Shown piece after piece: positions 41,994 through 54,200 of a stretch of DNA of 64,000 nucleotides; position 1 is the first letter of the stretch; each line of letters starts with the position of its first letter. Under the pieces are notes generated by a model. It ran no database searches. It had not been told where the DNA came from and saw only the letters and a program-made list of their open reading frames with translations. The stretch comes from Nocardia sp. NBC_01327. GTDB taxonomy: Bacteria > Actinomycetota > Actinomycetes > Mycobacteriales > Mycobacteriaceae. The stretch is from positions 8,618,001 to 8,682,000 of the forward strand of contig NZ_CP108383.1 of the NCBI RefSeq assembly GCF_035958815.1, written 5' to 3'. The position numbers and the translations under genes were made by a program.

Positions 41994-42216
41994 AGCACCT
42001 CTCAGGATTCAACGCCGTCAGGCCCCGGCGCACTGTGCGCCGGGGCCTGGAGATCTACGTATCGGAAATTGACTGCTCGCCGGCCCATAGGGCCGATCTC
42101 GTACACCGCCCCCGATGCTTTCCGGGACGCGGAACCGGTATGGGACTACTCAGTGACCACCACCTCCTGAAACGCCGGTCTTGCGAGCAACTGGATCTTT
42201 CCGTTCGAACAAGAGT

Positions 42217-42250
42217 GAATGTATACCGACTCTCAGGGAATGTCTATACC
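42217..42250. promoter_or_regulatory. Direct-repeat operator candidate
   Basis: GAATGTATACC and GAATGTCTATACC, 21 bp start to start (two helical turns), between the divergent merR and PAS-ANTAR genes. GTATAC in the first copy is itself palindromic. A plausible MerR-type or other regulator site. Confidence 0.4.
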
Positions 42251-42270
42251 TGCCACCATAGATTTTTTTT
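42243..42270 (+). terminator. Small hairpin with T8 upstream of the PAS-ANTAR gene
   Basis: TCTAT, a 10 nt loop, ATAGA, then TTTTTTTT (42263-42270). The stem is short and weak, but a T8 run is very unusual in this GC-rich DNA. It could attenuate transcripts that enter from the upstream side. Confidence 0.4.
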
Positions 42271-42315
42271 GCCCCCGGAACGCGGTTACCTCTTGTCGCC
42301 GCCGCCGATGAGCCC

Positions 42316-42321
42316 CATAAT
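42316..42321 (+). promoter_or_regulatory. Leaderless -10 of the PAS-ANTAR gene
   Basis: CATAAT, 7 nt before the GTG at 42329. The first base departs from TANNNT. Confidence 0.35.
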
Positions 42322-42328
42322 CACCCCC

Positions 42329-43024
42329 GTGACCGACACCGTTTCGCACACTGGCACCCGCCAGCCGAGCCTGGCGCAGATCGCCGCGGGCAGCCCCTAC
42401 CTGATCGGGAGCTTCTGGTTCAGATTCTCCGACCAATGCTGGACGTGGTCGGATCAGGTCGCCGCCCTGCACGGCTACGAACCAGGCACAGTGGTTCCGA
42501 CCACGGAACTGCTACTCGCGCACAAGCATCCCGACGACCGCGACACGGTCGCCGAAACCCTCGCCGCCGCGGTCCGCCACGGCGAGGCGTTCTGCTCCCG
42601 GCACCGCATTATCGATACCGCCGGAATTGTGCACCACGTCCTGGTCGTCGGCGACCGCATGCACGATGACACCGGCGCCACCGTGGGAACCACCGGCTAC
42701 TACATCGATCTCACGGTCCCGCTGGATCAGAGCCGGCGCGATGCCCTCACCGACGCCCTACCCGACGTGGTCGAGGCCCGCTCGGTAATCGATCAAGCCA
42801 AGGGTGTGCTGATGTTCGTCTACGGCATCGACGCCGAACAGGCGTTCCGAGTCCTGCAGTGGCGCTCCCAGGAGACCAACACCAAATTGCGCACCCTGGC
42901 AACCAAACTCATCGCCGCGGTAGACGCCTTCAACGGCGCCCCGGTCAAGGTCCGCACCCAGTTCGACCATCTGCTGCTCACCGTGCACGAACAACCCGAC
43001 CCGCCGGACCATCCCGGCCGGTGA
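42329..43024 (+). CDS. PAS and ANTAR domain regulator
   Basis: A 231-residue two-domain protein. Residues about 25-130 are a PAS sensor (FWFRFSDQCWTWSDQVAALH, GYEPGTVVPTTELLLAHKHP, TTGYYIDLTVP). Residues about 150-205 are an ANTAR RNA-binding domain (VVEARSVIDQAKGVLMFVYG, then IDAEQAFRVLQWRSQ). ANTAR proteins bind paired RNA hairpins and prevent termination. Actinobacterial PAS-ANTAR proteins of this size are common with unknown signals. GTG at 42329 fits the -10; ATG at 42308 is an alternative. It is divergent from merR and convergent with the NRPS gene. Confidence 0.9.
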   Translation: MTDTVSHTGTRQPSLAQIAAGSPYLIGSFWFRFSDQCWTWSDQVAALHGYEPGTVVPTTELLLAHKHPDDRDTVAETLAAAVRHGEAFCSRHRIIDTAGIVHHVLVVGDRMHDDTGATVGTTGYYIDLTVPLDQSRRDALTDALPDVVEARSVIDQAKGVLMFVYGIDAEQAFRVLQWRSQETNTKLRTLATKLIAAVDAFNGAPVKVRTQFDHLLLTVHEQPDPPDHPGR

Positions 43025-43045
43025 CCCACAGTCTGTGCTGTCACC
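43020..43045. terminator. Bidirectional hairpin between PAS-ANTAR and NRPS genes
   Basis: GGTGAC at 43020-43025 pairs perfectly with GTCACC at 43040-43045, with an inner palindrome CACAG-T-CTGTG (43027-43037). It spans the PAS-ANTAR stop and the short gap before the convergent NRPS stop. No T-run. Confidence 0.5.
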
Positions 43046-43057
43046 GGCCTGGTGCGG

Positions 43058-45200
43058 CTAGTCGGGGATGATGCGGACTTCCTCGGGGGCCTCGTCCGTC
43101 TGGTCGGCGGCCGTGGTGAACCAGTGGGTTACCTCGCCCTCGTCGAGGTCGGTGGCGAGGTCCTCGGTCGGGAGGACCGAGAGGGCGCCGGCGGTGGCGG
43201 AGGTGAGGAATTCGTCTACGGCGGGCAGGCCCATCGTCGCGGTGGTGAACGTCGTCGATTCGTAGTCGATGTCGTGGTCGGCGCGCAGGGTGGTGGCGCG
43301 GTCGAGGGCTTCGGTCTGGGTGAGGGTGGCCCAGGTGCCGGAGGGAGCGCGATAGACGAAGGCCGGGTCGGATTCGGCGAGGGGGCGGACCCGGTCGGTG
43401 TAGGTGACCGGGTGTGCGGGGCGAGCGGTGAGATCCGCGTGGACCTTGGGGTCGGAGGGGACCAGCCAGCGAACCGAACTGGCCGCCGGCTCCTTGGCGA
43501 TGCCGAAGTTGGCGCCCGCCGCGAGGATATCGCCGAAGGACATGCCGTCGGCGAACAGCGCTGCGGCGCCGGACTTCTGGATGGCCCACACCGCGACCAC
43601 CGCATCGACCGAGCGCGGCAGCGCCACGGCGACGACGTCACCGGGGCCCGCCCCGCGATCGATGAGCAGACGCGCCAGCTGGGAGGAGCGGCGGTCGAGG
43701 ACGTGGTACGCGGTTTCCTGGCCGTCCCGCAGGAGAGCGGGAGCCTGCGGATCCTCTTCCACCACTTCGGCCAGCACATTGGCCACGGTGCGCGCACCGA
43801 CCCGGGCCGGCTCCACCGCGGAATCCGGTGCGGTGACAGCACTCTCGGCGAGAATGCGGGCGCGTTCGGTCTCATCGAGGATATCGATGTCGCCGACCAG
43901 CGCCGACGGCTCGCCCAGCAGCGAGTCCAGCACCCGATTCAGCCGCGCCGCAAGGGTTTCGACCTCATCGGCGGTGAAGCGGGTATCGAGATAGCGCATG
44001 GAGATCTCGATGGTCTCGCTGGCCATGACCACCAGCGTCATCGGGTAGTGGGTGTCGTCGTTCATGCCGACACCGTTCACCGACATACCGTCGATGGAGC
44101 TGGCAGCGGCAATCGCGTCCTTGTCGACCGGATAGGACTCGAACACCACGAGGGTGTCGAATTCCGCTCCGGCACCGGCCAATTGCTGAATCTCGGTCAA
44201 CCCGATGTAGTGGTGATCCAGCAGATCCGCCTGCTCGACCTGCACCCGCTCCAGCATGCCGCCGAGGGTGAGGCGGTCATCGATGCGAATGCGCACGGGC
44301 ACGGTGTTGATGAACAGACCCACCATGGATTCCACGCCCGCCAGATCGGCCGGACGCCCGGACACGGTGGCGCCGAACACCACATCGCCACGCCCGGTGA
44401 GGCGTCCGATGAGAATGGCCCACGCCGTCTGCACCAGCGTATTGACGGTGACGCTGAGTTCCGCGGCCCGCTTGCTGAGCTGACGGGTGCGCTCGGCGTC
44501 GACCTCGAGCACGTGCCGCCCGATCTCGTACTGCTCATCGGCGCGCCCGGCGGGTGCGAGCTGAGTCGGCTCGGACACACCGGTGAGCGCACGGGTCCAC
44601 GCCCGCAACGATTCCTGACGATCCCGCCCGGCCAGCCAGGCCAGGTAGTTCCGGTAGGACGCCACCCGCGGCAGCGCGGACAGATCCCCGCGCACCGCGT
44701 ACAGCACCAGCAGATCGCGCATGAGCAGCGGCATGGACCAGCCGTCCACCAGAATGTGGTGGGTGGTGATCACGAGGTTCCACTGATCATCCGCGGTCCG
44801 GAACAGCGTGAACCGCATGAGCGGCGCGGACGCCAGATCGAAGTGCTCGGCGCGATCGGCGTCGATGAGCTCTCGCATGCGCGAAACGCGTTCCGCCTCC
44901 GGCATATCGGTGAGATCGGCGATCCGCCACGGCGCCTCGACCCGATCCATGACGACCTGGTGCGCCTGGCCCGCGGCATCGGTGACGAACGCCGTCCGCA
45001 AGCTCGGGTACCGGTCGACGATGGCCTGCGCGGCCGCGTGCAGCCGCTCGGTATCGACAACACCGTGCAGATCGAGAACAGCCTGCATGGTGTAGACGTC
45101 CACGGCCTGCCGGCTCTGCGACATCATGGCCTGGAACAGCAGACCGGACTGCAGCGGCGAGAGCGGCCACACCTCGGTCATGGCCGGATAGGTGCGCTCC
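43058..45200 (-). other. NRPS terminal C domain and degenerate half A domain
   Basis: The C domain (about 43870-45200) starts VWPLSPLQSGLLFQAMM and keeps HHILVDGWSM, so it can be active; it follows an E domain and should accept a D-residue donor. After 43800 the A-like part keeps early segments (ALPRSVDAVVAVWAIQKSGA) but where the ATP loop should be it reads VYRAPSGTWATLTQ. All later A motifs, the carrier domain and any release domain are absent. The chain ends ...EEVRIIPD. Confidence 0.9.
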
Positions 45201-48200
45201 CAGCCTTCGATATCGCTCTGAGTCACCTTGACCAGCGCCATATCCGACGGCGTGAAGCCACCGGCGTCGGGCCGCCTGGCATGCTCGGCCAGCGCCGTCA
45301 GCGCCGCCACGAACAGGTCCGCGAACTCCTGCACCCGCTCGCGGGTCAGCAGTCCGGTCGGGAAGGCGAAGGCCGCGCCCAACTGCGGGCCGTCCTCGCC
45401 GTCGGTGACGATGGCATTGATATCGAGGGTGGCATTGGCGGGCATATCGAGATCCATCTCCGCGTCCAGCTGCCCGAGATCGGCCACCGGCACCCAGCCC
45501 AGCTCCGAAAGCTGTTCGGGCACTTCACCGGTGGATACGCGACCCAGGTAGTTGAAGCTGATCTGGCCGACGCTGCGCAGCTGCGGAGCGGTCTCCGGGT
45601 TCAGGTAGCGCAGCAGACCGTAGCCGAGACCCTTGTCGGGCACGGCGAGCAGCTGCTCCTTCACCGATTTCACAATGTCGCCCAGGGCGTTTCCACCCGC
45701 GAAGGCATCATCGAGATCGGCGCCGGCCAGGTCCAGCCGCACCGGATAGGCACTGGTGAACCAGCCGACCGTGCGCGAAAGATCCGCGCCCGCGACAACT
45801 TCCTCTTCACGGCCGTGACCCTCGAGCTTGATCAGCGCGGCGTCACTGCCATTGCCACGCCAGCGCGCGACCGCCATGGCCAGCGCCGACAGCAGACCGT
45901 CATTGACGCCACCCCGGTACCGGCCCGGAATCGAGGTGAGCACCGCATCGGTGACCGCGGCGGGCACCGTGACCTCGACGCGTTCGACGGTGGCGAAGGT
46001 ATCCACCGCCGCATCGAACTCGCGAGCGCCCAGCAGCGGATCCGCGGTCTCCACCACGCCCTGCCAGAACGACAGTTCCGCAACACGTTCCGGCGCGACG
46101 GCCGCATCGACGAGGGCGTGCGCCCAGCGCCGCATGGAGGTGCCGTTGGCGGGCAGCGCGACCGGCTGATCGAACGCCAGCTGCGACCACGCCACCGCGA
46201 GGTCCGGAATCAGAATGCGCCAGGAGACGCCGTCGACCACGAAGTGGTGGGCGGCGACGAGCAGCACATCCGGCCGGCCCGCACCGAACGCGAACCAGAC
46301 GAACTGCATCATGGAGGCCTGCGCCGGATCGAGACGGCCCAGCGCCGCATCGAGTTCGGCGCTGGCCACCCGGGACAGCTCGGCATCGGCGATATCGGCG
46401 GCAACCTCGACGCGATGCACCAGGGCGTCCACATCGACGCCACCGCGCGGCAGCGCCTCGAATTCCCAACCGGCGCTTTCACTTCCGCGCAAGCGCGACC
46501 GCAGCACGTCGTGGTGGTCGAAGACCGCGGCAAGCGTGCCGACCAGCACCTTGCGATCGATGCCATCGGGCAGGCGCAGGGCCATGGACTGCGAGAACCG
46601 CTGGTATGTAGAGCCACTCGACAGAATCGCCGTCATGATCGGCGTCAGCGGAATATCGCCGACCCCGCCGCCGGGCAGCTCTGCGAGCCGCTCCTGCTCG
46701 TTATCCCCGCCCAGCACAGCGACTTCGGCCAGTCCGGCCACGCTGCGCTTCTCGAAGACCTCACGCGGCGTGAACAGGATGCCGCGCGCCTTGGCCCGCG
46801 ACACCAGCTGAATCGAGAGGATGGAGTCGCCGCCGAGCGCGAAGAACGAATCGTCCGCGCCGACCTGATCCACACCCAGGACCTCGGCGAACACCTCGGC
46901 GATCATCGCCTCGATATCGCTGACCGGAGCCCGGAATTCGCGCGGTGCGAGCACCGGCTCCGGCAGTGCGCGCCGGTCCAGCTTGCCCGCCGGGGTGAGC
47001 GGAATCTGGTCCAGCACCGTAATGGCGGTCGGCACCATGTATTCCGGCAACCGCGCCGCGGCGTGCTCGGTGAGCGCGGCGATATCGATGACAGCGCCGT
47101 CGACCGGCCGCACGTAGGCCGCCAGCATGGTGGTGCCGATATCGGTCTTGTGCCCGACCGTGACCGCGAAGTCCACACTCTCGTGCGACATGAGCGCCGC
47201 GTCGATCTCGCCCAGTTCGATACGGAAACCGCGCACCTTGACCTGGAAGTCATTGCGGCCCACGTACTCCACGACGGGGCTGCCCTTGGCATCACGACGC
47301 CAGCGCACCACGTCACCGGTGCGGTACAGGCGCTGACCCGGCTCACCGTACGGATCGGCGACGAACCGCTCCGAGGTCAGGCCCGGCCGGGCGTGGTAGC
47401 CCCGCGCCAGCTGCAGACCGGCCACGTACAGCTCACCCGCGACCCCCTCGGACACCGGGTGCAGACGCGCGTCCAGCACCATGGCCCGCATACCGCGCAC
47501 CGGTCCACCGATGACGACGGTATCCCCGGGCGACAGGGCGGCACTGATATTGGTGGCGATGGTGGCCTCGGTCGGACCGTAGGCATTGTGGAAGCGCCGC
47601 GGCCCGGCCGGATTCACCGACCACTTGGCAACAAGGTCCGCCGAGACGGCCTCGCCACCGGCGATGATGACCTCCATGCTCGCCAGCTGCGACGGCTCCA
47701 GCGAAGCCAGCACCGACGGCGTGATGAGGCCGACCGTGACCCGCTCGCGGGCGATGAGCTCACCCAGCTCGTCGCCGCCGTAGGTCCCCGGCGGGACCAC
47801 CACCAGCGTGCCGCCCGCACCGAGCGCCAGCAGCAGCTCGAGCACCGAGGCGTCGAAGGACGGTGAGGCGAATGCCAGTGCGCGCGAGGTGGAGTCGAGG
47901 CGATAGCGCTCGACCTGTTCGCGGCTGAAGTTGGCCAGACCCGCATGGGTCACGACAACACCCTTGGGCAGACCCGTCGAACCCGAGGTGTAGATGACGT
48001 ATGCCGCATGCGCGGGCCGGATCGGGGCCCACCGCTCGGCATCGGTCACCGCCGCGGGTGAATGCGATTCGATCTCCGCGATGACCAGCGGGTCGTCGAG
48101 CGAGATCCAGCCGGCCAGGCTGACCACCGGCGGCAGCGCCGCCAGCTCGTCGCTCAGCGTAAGACCCAGTACCGCACCGGAATCGGCGATCATGTGCGCA

Positions 48201-51200
48201 ATGCGATCGGCCGGGTAGGCCGGATCGACCGGTACGAACGCCGCACCCGATTTGGCCACGGCCCAGACCGCGAGCACCGATTCGAAGGAGCGCGGAATGG
48301 CCACGGCCACCCGTACATCCGGTCCGGCGCCCCGCTCGATGAGCATGCGCGCCAGGCGCGAGGAGGCCGCGTCGAGTTCGGCGTAACCGAGCACCTGACC
48401 GTCGAAGACCACGGCCTCGCCGACCGGGTTGGCGGCCACCGCATTGCTCATGATCTCGGGCAGGGTGAGCGACGGCACGGCCGGTCCGCCATGGCGCGAC
48501 AGCAGATCCGCGCGCTCGGCGGCCGACAGCAGTTGCAGGTCACCGACCGGCAGCTGCGGCCGCGCGGTGATCTGCTCCAGCAGCCTGGTGAAGCGCTGGG
48601 CGAAGCGTTCGACGGTGGCGTCGTCGAACAGGTCACGCGCGAAGGCGAATTCGGCGTACATGCCCTCGCCGGCCGCGCCTGCCTCGGTAATCGTCAGCGA
48701 CAGATCGAACTTGGCCGTCTCGTTCTCGAAATCGACGGCGGCGACCCGCAATCCGGGCAGTTCGAAGGTGCTGTCCGGCAGGTTCTCGAACGACAGCACC
48801 ACCTGGAACAGCGGGTGGCGCGCGGTCGAGCGCTCCGGATTGATGACCTCGACGAGCCGCTCGAACGGAATATCCGCGTGTGCGAAGGCCTGCAGGTCCG
48901 CATCCTTGGCGCGCGCCAGCAGCTGCGCGAAGGTCAGGTCCGCGTCCACCTCGGTGCGCAGCACCAGGGTATTGACGAACATGCCGATCACATTGTCGAG
49001 TTCGGCCTCGCCGCGACCCGCGATCGGGGTACCGATGGTGATGTCCTCGGTGCCCGACAGGCGCGAGAGGAATACCGCCAGCGCGGCGTGCACCACCATG
49101 AACATGGTCGCGCCCTGATCGCGGGCAATGCTCTGCAGGCCGCGGTGCAGTCCGGCCCCGATGGGGAAGTGCACCTTGCCGCCGCGGAAGGACTGCGCGT
49201 TCGGCCGCGGGCGGTCGGACGGCAGATTGAGCTCATCGGGCAGATCCGCCAGCGCGGTCCGCCAGTAGTCGGCCTGCGCGGAGATGAGGCTCTCGGGATC
49301 CTGTTCGGAACCGAGCACCGCACGCTGCCAGATCGAGTAATCCGCGTACTGCACCGGCATCGGCGCCCAGCCCGGCGTGACGCCATTGGCGCGCGCCGCG
49401 TACGCGATCATCACATCGCGGGTGAGCGGGCCCATGGACCAGCCGTCCGCGCTGATGTGGTGCGCCACGAACACCAGGACGTGCTCGATGACCGGCTCGG
49501 CCGGGACCGGAGTCCGGACCATGCCCAGGGCGACGGCAGCCTGCGCGCCGACGGCCCGCAGGGTGGCGGCCTCGAAGGCGTCCGCCACATCCAGGAACGC
49601 GGCCTCATGGGCGCCGAGCGGTTCCGCGACAGCGGGGGTCTCGACGCGGAACAGCTTGGCGCGCAACGGCACTTCCGCCGTGACGTCGAAGCCGGTGGAG
49701 ATGAGCTCGGCAATCCGGTCCCGCACCGATTCGGCGGTCACCGTGATCGGCGTGAGATCCGGAATCGCCTGTGCGGCAGTCACGATGACCTGGGTGGCGG
49801 CGCCGTCGGCCTGCGGGTAGATGGTCCGCAGGGTCTCGTGGCGGCCGATCACATCGGCGACGGCCTGCTGCAGCGCGTCCGTATCCAGTTCGCCGGTGAG
49901 GCGGACGGCCACCGGAATGTTGTAGGCCGCCGAGGTGATGTCGAACTGGTTGAGGAACCACATGCGCTGCTGTGCCAGCGACAGCGGCACCGAGGCCGGA
50001 CGCTCCTGTGCGACCAGCGGACGGCGATCACCGGAACCGGCGTGCAGTTCCAGCTTGATGGCCAATCCGGCGACCGTGGAGGCCTCGAACAGGGTCCGGA
50101 CCGGAACCCGGCTGTCCAGCGCCGCGCCGAGGCGTGCGGCGACCTGCGTTGCCAGCAGCGAGTTTCCGCCGAGGGCGAAGAAATCGTCGTCCGCACCGAC
50201 CCGTTCCGCGCCGAGGACCTCGGTGAACACCCCCGCCACGATCTCTTCGATCGGGGTGGACGGCGCGCGGAAGGCCTGGGTCTCGAACTCGGGTTCCGGC
50301 AGCGCCTTGCGATCCAGCTTGCCGTTGACGTTCAGCGGCAGCGCATCGAGCACCACGAACGCCGACGGCACCATGTACGACGGCAGCGCCGCCGACAGGA
50401 CCGACTTCGCCTGTGTCACTTCCACGCTCGCGGCGAGATCGGACGGCACCAGGTAGGCGACCAGGCGGTCACCGGTGCGCTGATCCGACTTGGCCAGCAC
50501 CGCGACCTGAGCGATCTCCGGCATGGCCAGCAGCGCCGCCTCGATCTCACCGAGCTCGATACGGAAACCACGGATCTTCACCTGGAAGTCCGTACGACCC
50601 CGATACTCCAGCTCACCATTCGCCGCCCAAGCGACAAGGTCACCCGTGCGGTACATGCGCTCGCCATTGCCGAACGGGTTGGCCACGAAGCGATCCGCGG
50701 TCAGGTCGGCACGACCGAAGTAGCCGCGCGCCAACTGCGCACCCGCCAGATACAACTCACCCGAAACACCGGCCGCAACCGGGTGCAGGCGCGAATCCAG
50801 CACGTAGACCTGGCTGTTCCACTCCGGAGCACCGATCGACACCGAACCCTGATCGGCATCGGTCACCAAGTGCGAGGTGATCGACACCGCCGCCTCGGTC
50901 GGGCCGTACAGGTTGAACAGCCGCGCGGACGCATTGGCCTTACGGAAGCGCTGCGCGACCGTCGCGGGCAACGCCTCACCGATCGCCAGCACCCGGCGCA
51001 ACGAACTCGTCAGCACGCCACCGGATTCGGTGAGCAGCGCGTCCAACATCGACGGCACCACATGCAGCGTGGTGACCAGCTCACGAGCCATCAACTCGTT
51101 CAAGTACGCCGGATCACGATGACCATCCGCCGAAGCAATGACCAAGCGGCCACCGCAGACAGCGGCCGACCAGAATTCCCAGACCGAAAGGTCGAAGGTC

Positions 51201-54200
51201 GCAGCGGTCTTGAGCAGCACCGCATCATCGACCCCGAGACCGAATTCGGCGGTCTTCCACTGCAACTGGTTCGCAACCGCAGCATGCGGCAGCGCCACAC
51301 CCTTCGGACGACCCGTCGAACCGGACGTGAAAATCACATACGCGGTATGCGACGGCAACAGCGGCGAGACTCGCTCAGCATCGGTAATCGCGTGGACCGC
51401 AACCGATTCCAGCCGCAGCTGGTCGAGGCGCACCAGCGGCGCGGCCTCGGTGCTGAAGCGAGCCTCGGCATTGGTGAGCACGCACACGGGAGCAGCAGTT
51501 TCGAGGATGTAATCCGTGCGCTCGGCAGGCTGATCCGGATCCACCGGCACGTACGCGCCACCGGCGACGGAGACGGCGTACATGGCCACGACCAGATCGA
51601 CCGAGCGCCGCAGCGCCAGCGCGACCCGCGACTCCGGGCCGACACCGATCGAGATCAGGTGCCGGGCAAGACGATTCACCCGGTTGCCGAGCTCGGCATA
51701 GGTGAGAACTTCACCATCGGGCCCGATCAGCGCGACCGCCGTCGGAATGGCCGACACGGTGGCGTTCAGCAGCGATACCAGGGTCGCGGCCGAATCCGTC
51801 TCGTGCACAGTCGCATTGCGCGCACTGAGCAGATCGGTGCGCTCGATATCGGCCAGCAGCTCGATATCGCCCACCGCCGTATGCGGTGCGGCGGTGATCG
51901 CGCCGAGCAGTCGCACGAAACGATCGACGAAGCCCTGCACGGTCGCGTGATCGAACAGATCGGTGGCGTAGGTGAACAGACCGGTGATGCCCACCGGTGT
52001 GCCCGCCTCTTCGTACCGGTCGGTGGCGATCAGGTGCAGATCGAACTGCGAGATCTGCGTATCGATATCCAGACCGGAGACGGTCAGCCCCGGCAGTTCG
52101 AGATTGGACTGCGCCAGGTTCTGGAACGACAGACCCACCTGGAACAGCGGGTGCCGCGCCGTGGAGCGCACCGGGTTGAGCACCTCGACCAGACGCTCGA
52201 ACGGCACATCGGCATTCGCGAACGCCTGGATATCGGTCTCGCGCTGGCGGGCCAGCAGCTGGGTGAACGCGGCATCGGTGTCGACCCTGGTGCGGAACAC
52301 CAGGGTATTGACGAACATGCCGATGAGGTCGTCGAGCACGGCCTCGCCGCGACCGGCCATCGGGGTGCCGATGGCAATGTCGTCGGTGCCGGACAGACGG
52401 GCCAGCAGTACCGCGAGCGCGGTGTGCACGACCATGAACAGCGTCGCGCCCTCGGCTCGGGCCAAATCGACCAGCGCACGGTGCATTTCGGCATCGATGC
52501 GCAGTTCGACCTTGCCGCCGGCGAAGGACTGCACCGCCGGGCGCGGACGATCGGAGGGCAGATCCAGCTGATCCGGCAGCTCGGCCAGCGCCGACTTCCA
52601 GTAGGCGACCTGCTTGGTCGACAGCGATTCCGGATCGTCCTCGCTGCCCAGCAGATCGCGCTGCCAGATGGAGTAGTCGGCGTACTGCACCGCGAGCTTG
52701 GACCAGCCCGGACGCTGCCCGATAGAGCGGGCGGCGTAGGCCATCATCAGATCGCGGGTCAGCGGGCCGACCGACGAGCCGTCACCGGAGATGTGGTGGA
52801 TCGCCAGTGCGAGTACGTACTCGGTCGATTCCTCGTCACCGATGCGGAACAGCGCCACCTTCAGTGGCACCTCGGTGGTGACGTCGAAGACCGTGGAGGT
52901 CAAGGCCACCACCGCGGCGGCGACCTCGTCGGCGCCGACGGTGCGCACCTCGAGCTCGGGCACGGCCTGGGCGGTCGACAGGATGACCTGCACCGGACCG
53001 GTCTCGGTCTGCGGGTACACGGTCCGCAGAATCTCGTGGCGGGCAACAACATCCACAATCGCGGCACGCAGCGCGTCCACATCGAGGGCGCCGGACAGGC
53101 GCACCGCGACCGGCACGTTGTAGGCCGCCGACTGATTGTCGAAGCGGTTGAGGAACCACATGCGCTGCTGTGCCAGCGACAGCGGAATGCTGTCGGGGCG
53201 CGGCCCGGCGGTGAGCGCCTTGCGGCCGCCCGCACCGGCATCGTGCTCCACCCGTGCCGCCAGTGCGGAGACGGTGGTCGCCTCGAACATCAGGCGCACC
53301 GGCACCCGGGTGTTGAGCGCCTCGCCGAGGCGAGCCGCGACCTGGGTGGCCAGCAGTGAGTTTCCGCCCCAGGCGAAGAAGTCGTCATCGAGACCGATGC
53401 GACCGCCCTCGATGTGCAGGACATCGGCGAACACGCCGGCCACGATCTGCTCGATCGGGGTGACGGGTGCGCGGAAGACCGCCTTCTCGAAGCTGGGCGC
53501 GGGCAGCGCCTTGCGATCGAGCTTGCCATTGGCGTTCAGCGGCAGCGCGTCGATCTGCATGAAGACCGACGGCACCATGTACGACGGCAACTCCGCCGAC
53601 AGCGCCGATTGCATTGCCTGCTTGTCGATTTCGCCGTCGGAGCCGACAACGTAGGCGACGAGACGATCGCCGAGCGCCGGATCCTGGTGCGCGACAACGG
53701 CGGCGGAGGCGATGGAGGACTGGCGCAGCAGCGCCGACTCGATATCGCCGAGCTCGATGCGGAAACCGCGGATCTTCACCTGGAAGTCGGTGCGGCCCCG
53801 GTACTCCAGCTCACCGGCGGCATTCCAGGCCACCAGGTCACCGGTGCGGTACATACGAGCGCCGTCGGTACCGAACGGGTTCGCCACGAACCGATCCGAG
53901 GTCAGATCGGCGCGGCCGTAGTAACCGCGCGCCAGCTGCGCGCCTGCCAGGTAGAGCTCACCGGACACACCCACCGGCACCGGCCGCAGGCGCGAATCCA
54001 GCACGTACACCCGGCTGTTCCATTCGGGCGCACCGATGGACACCGACATCTCGTCGGCATCGGTCACCCGGTGGCTCGTGATCGAGACCGCGGCCTCGGT
54101 CGGGCCGTACAGGTTGAACAGCTCGGTGCGCGGCCGCTCGGCACGGACCCGCTGCGCCAGCGGTCCGGGCAGCGCCTCACCGATGGCGAGAATGCGCCAC

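Larger units (their letters stand above)
41994..42328. other. Divergent control region, merR / PAS-ANTAR
   Basis: About 335 bases without a credible gene. It holds two direct repeats (GAATGTATACC at 42217-42227 and GAATGTCTATACC at 42238-42250), a hairpin followed by eight T (42243-42270), and a -10-like CATAAT. It is clearly less GC-rich than its surroundings. Confidence 0.6.

Noticed and set aside
41065..42033. A 322-codon minus-strand frame containing the VOC gene
   Set aside because: The upstream 190 codons are Arg/Pro-rich and overlap the MerR gene in another frame. The real VOC start is the GTG at 41466 with AAGGAG.
43020..43060. NRPS truncation caused by a simple frameshift near the stop
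   Set aside because: Only 33 nt separate the NRPS stop from the convergent PAS-ANTAR gene, and no further adenylation or carrier sequence is found beyond it in any frame.
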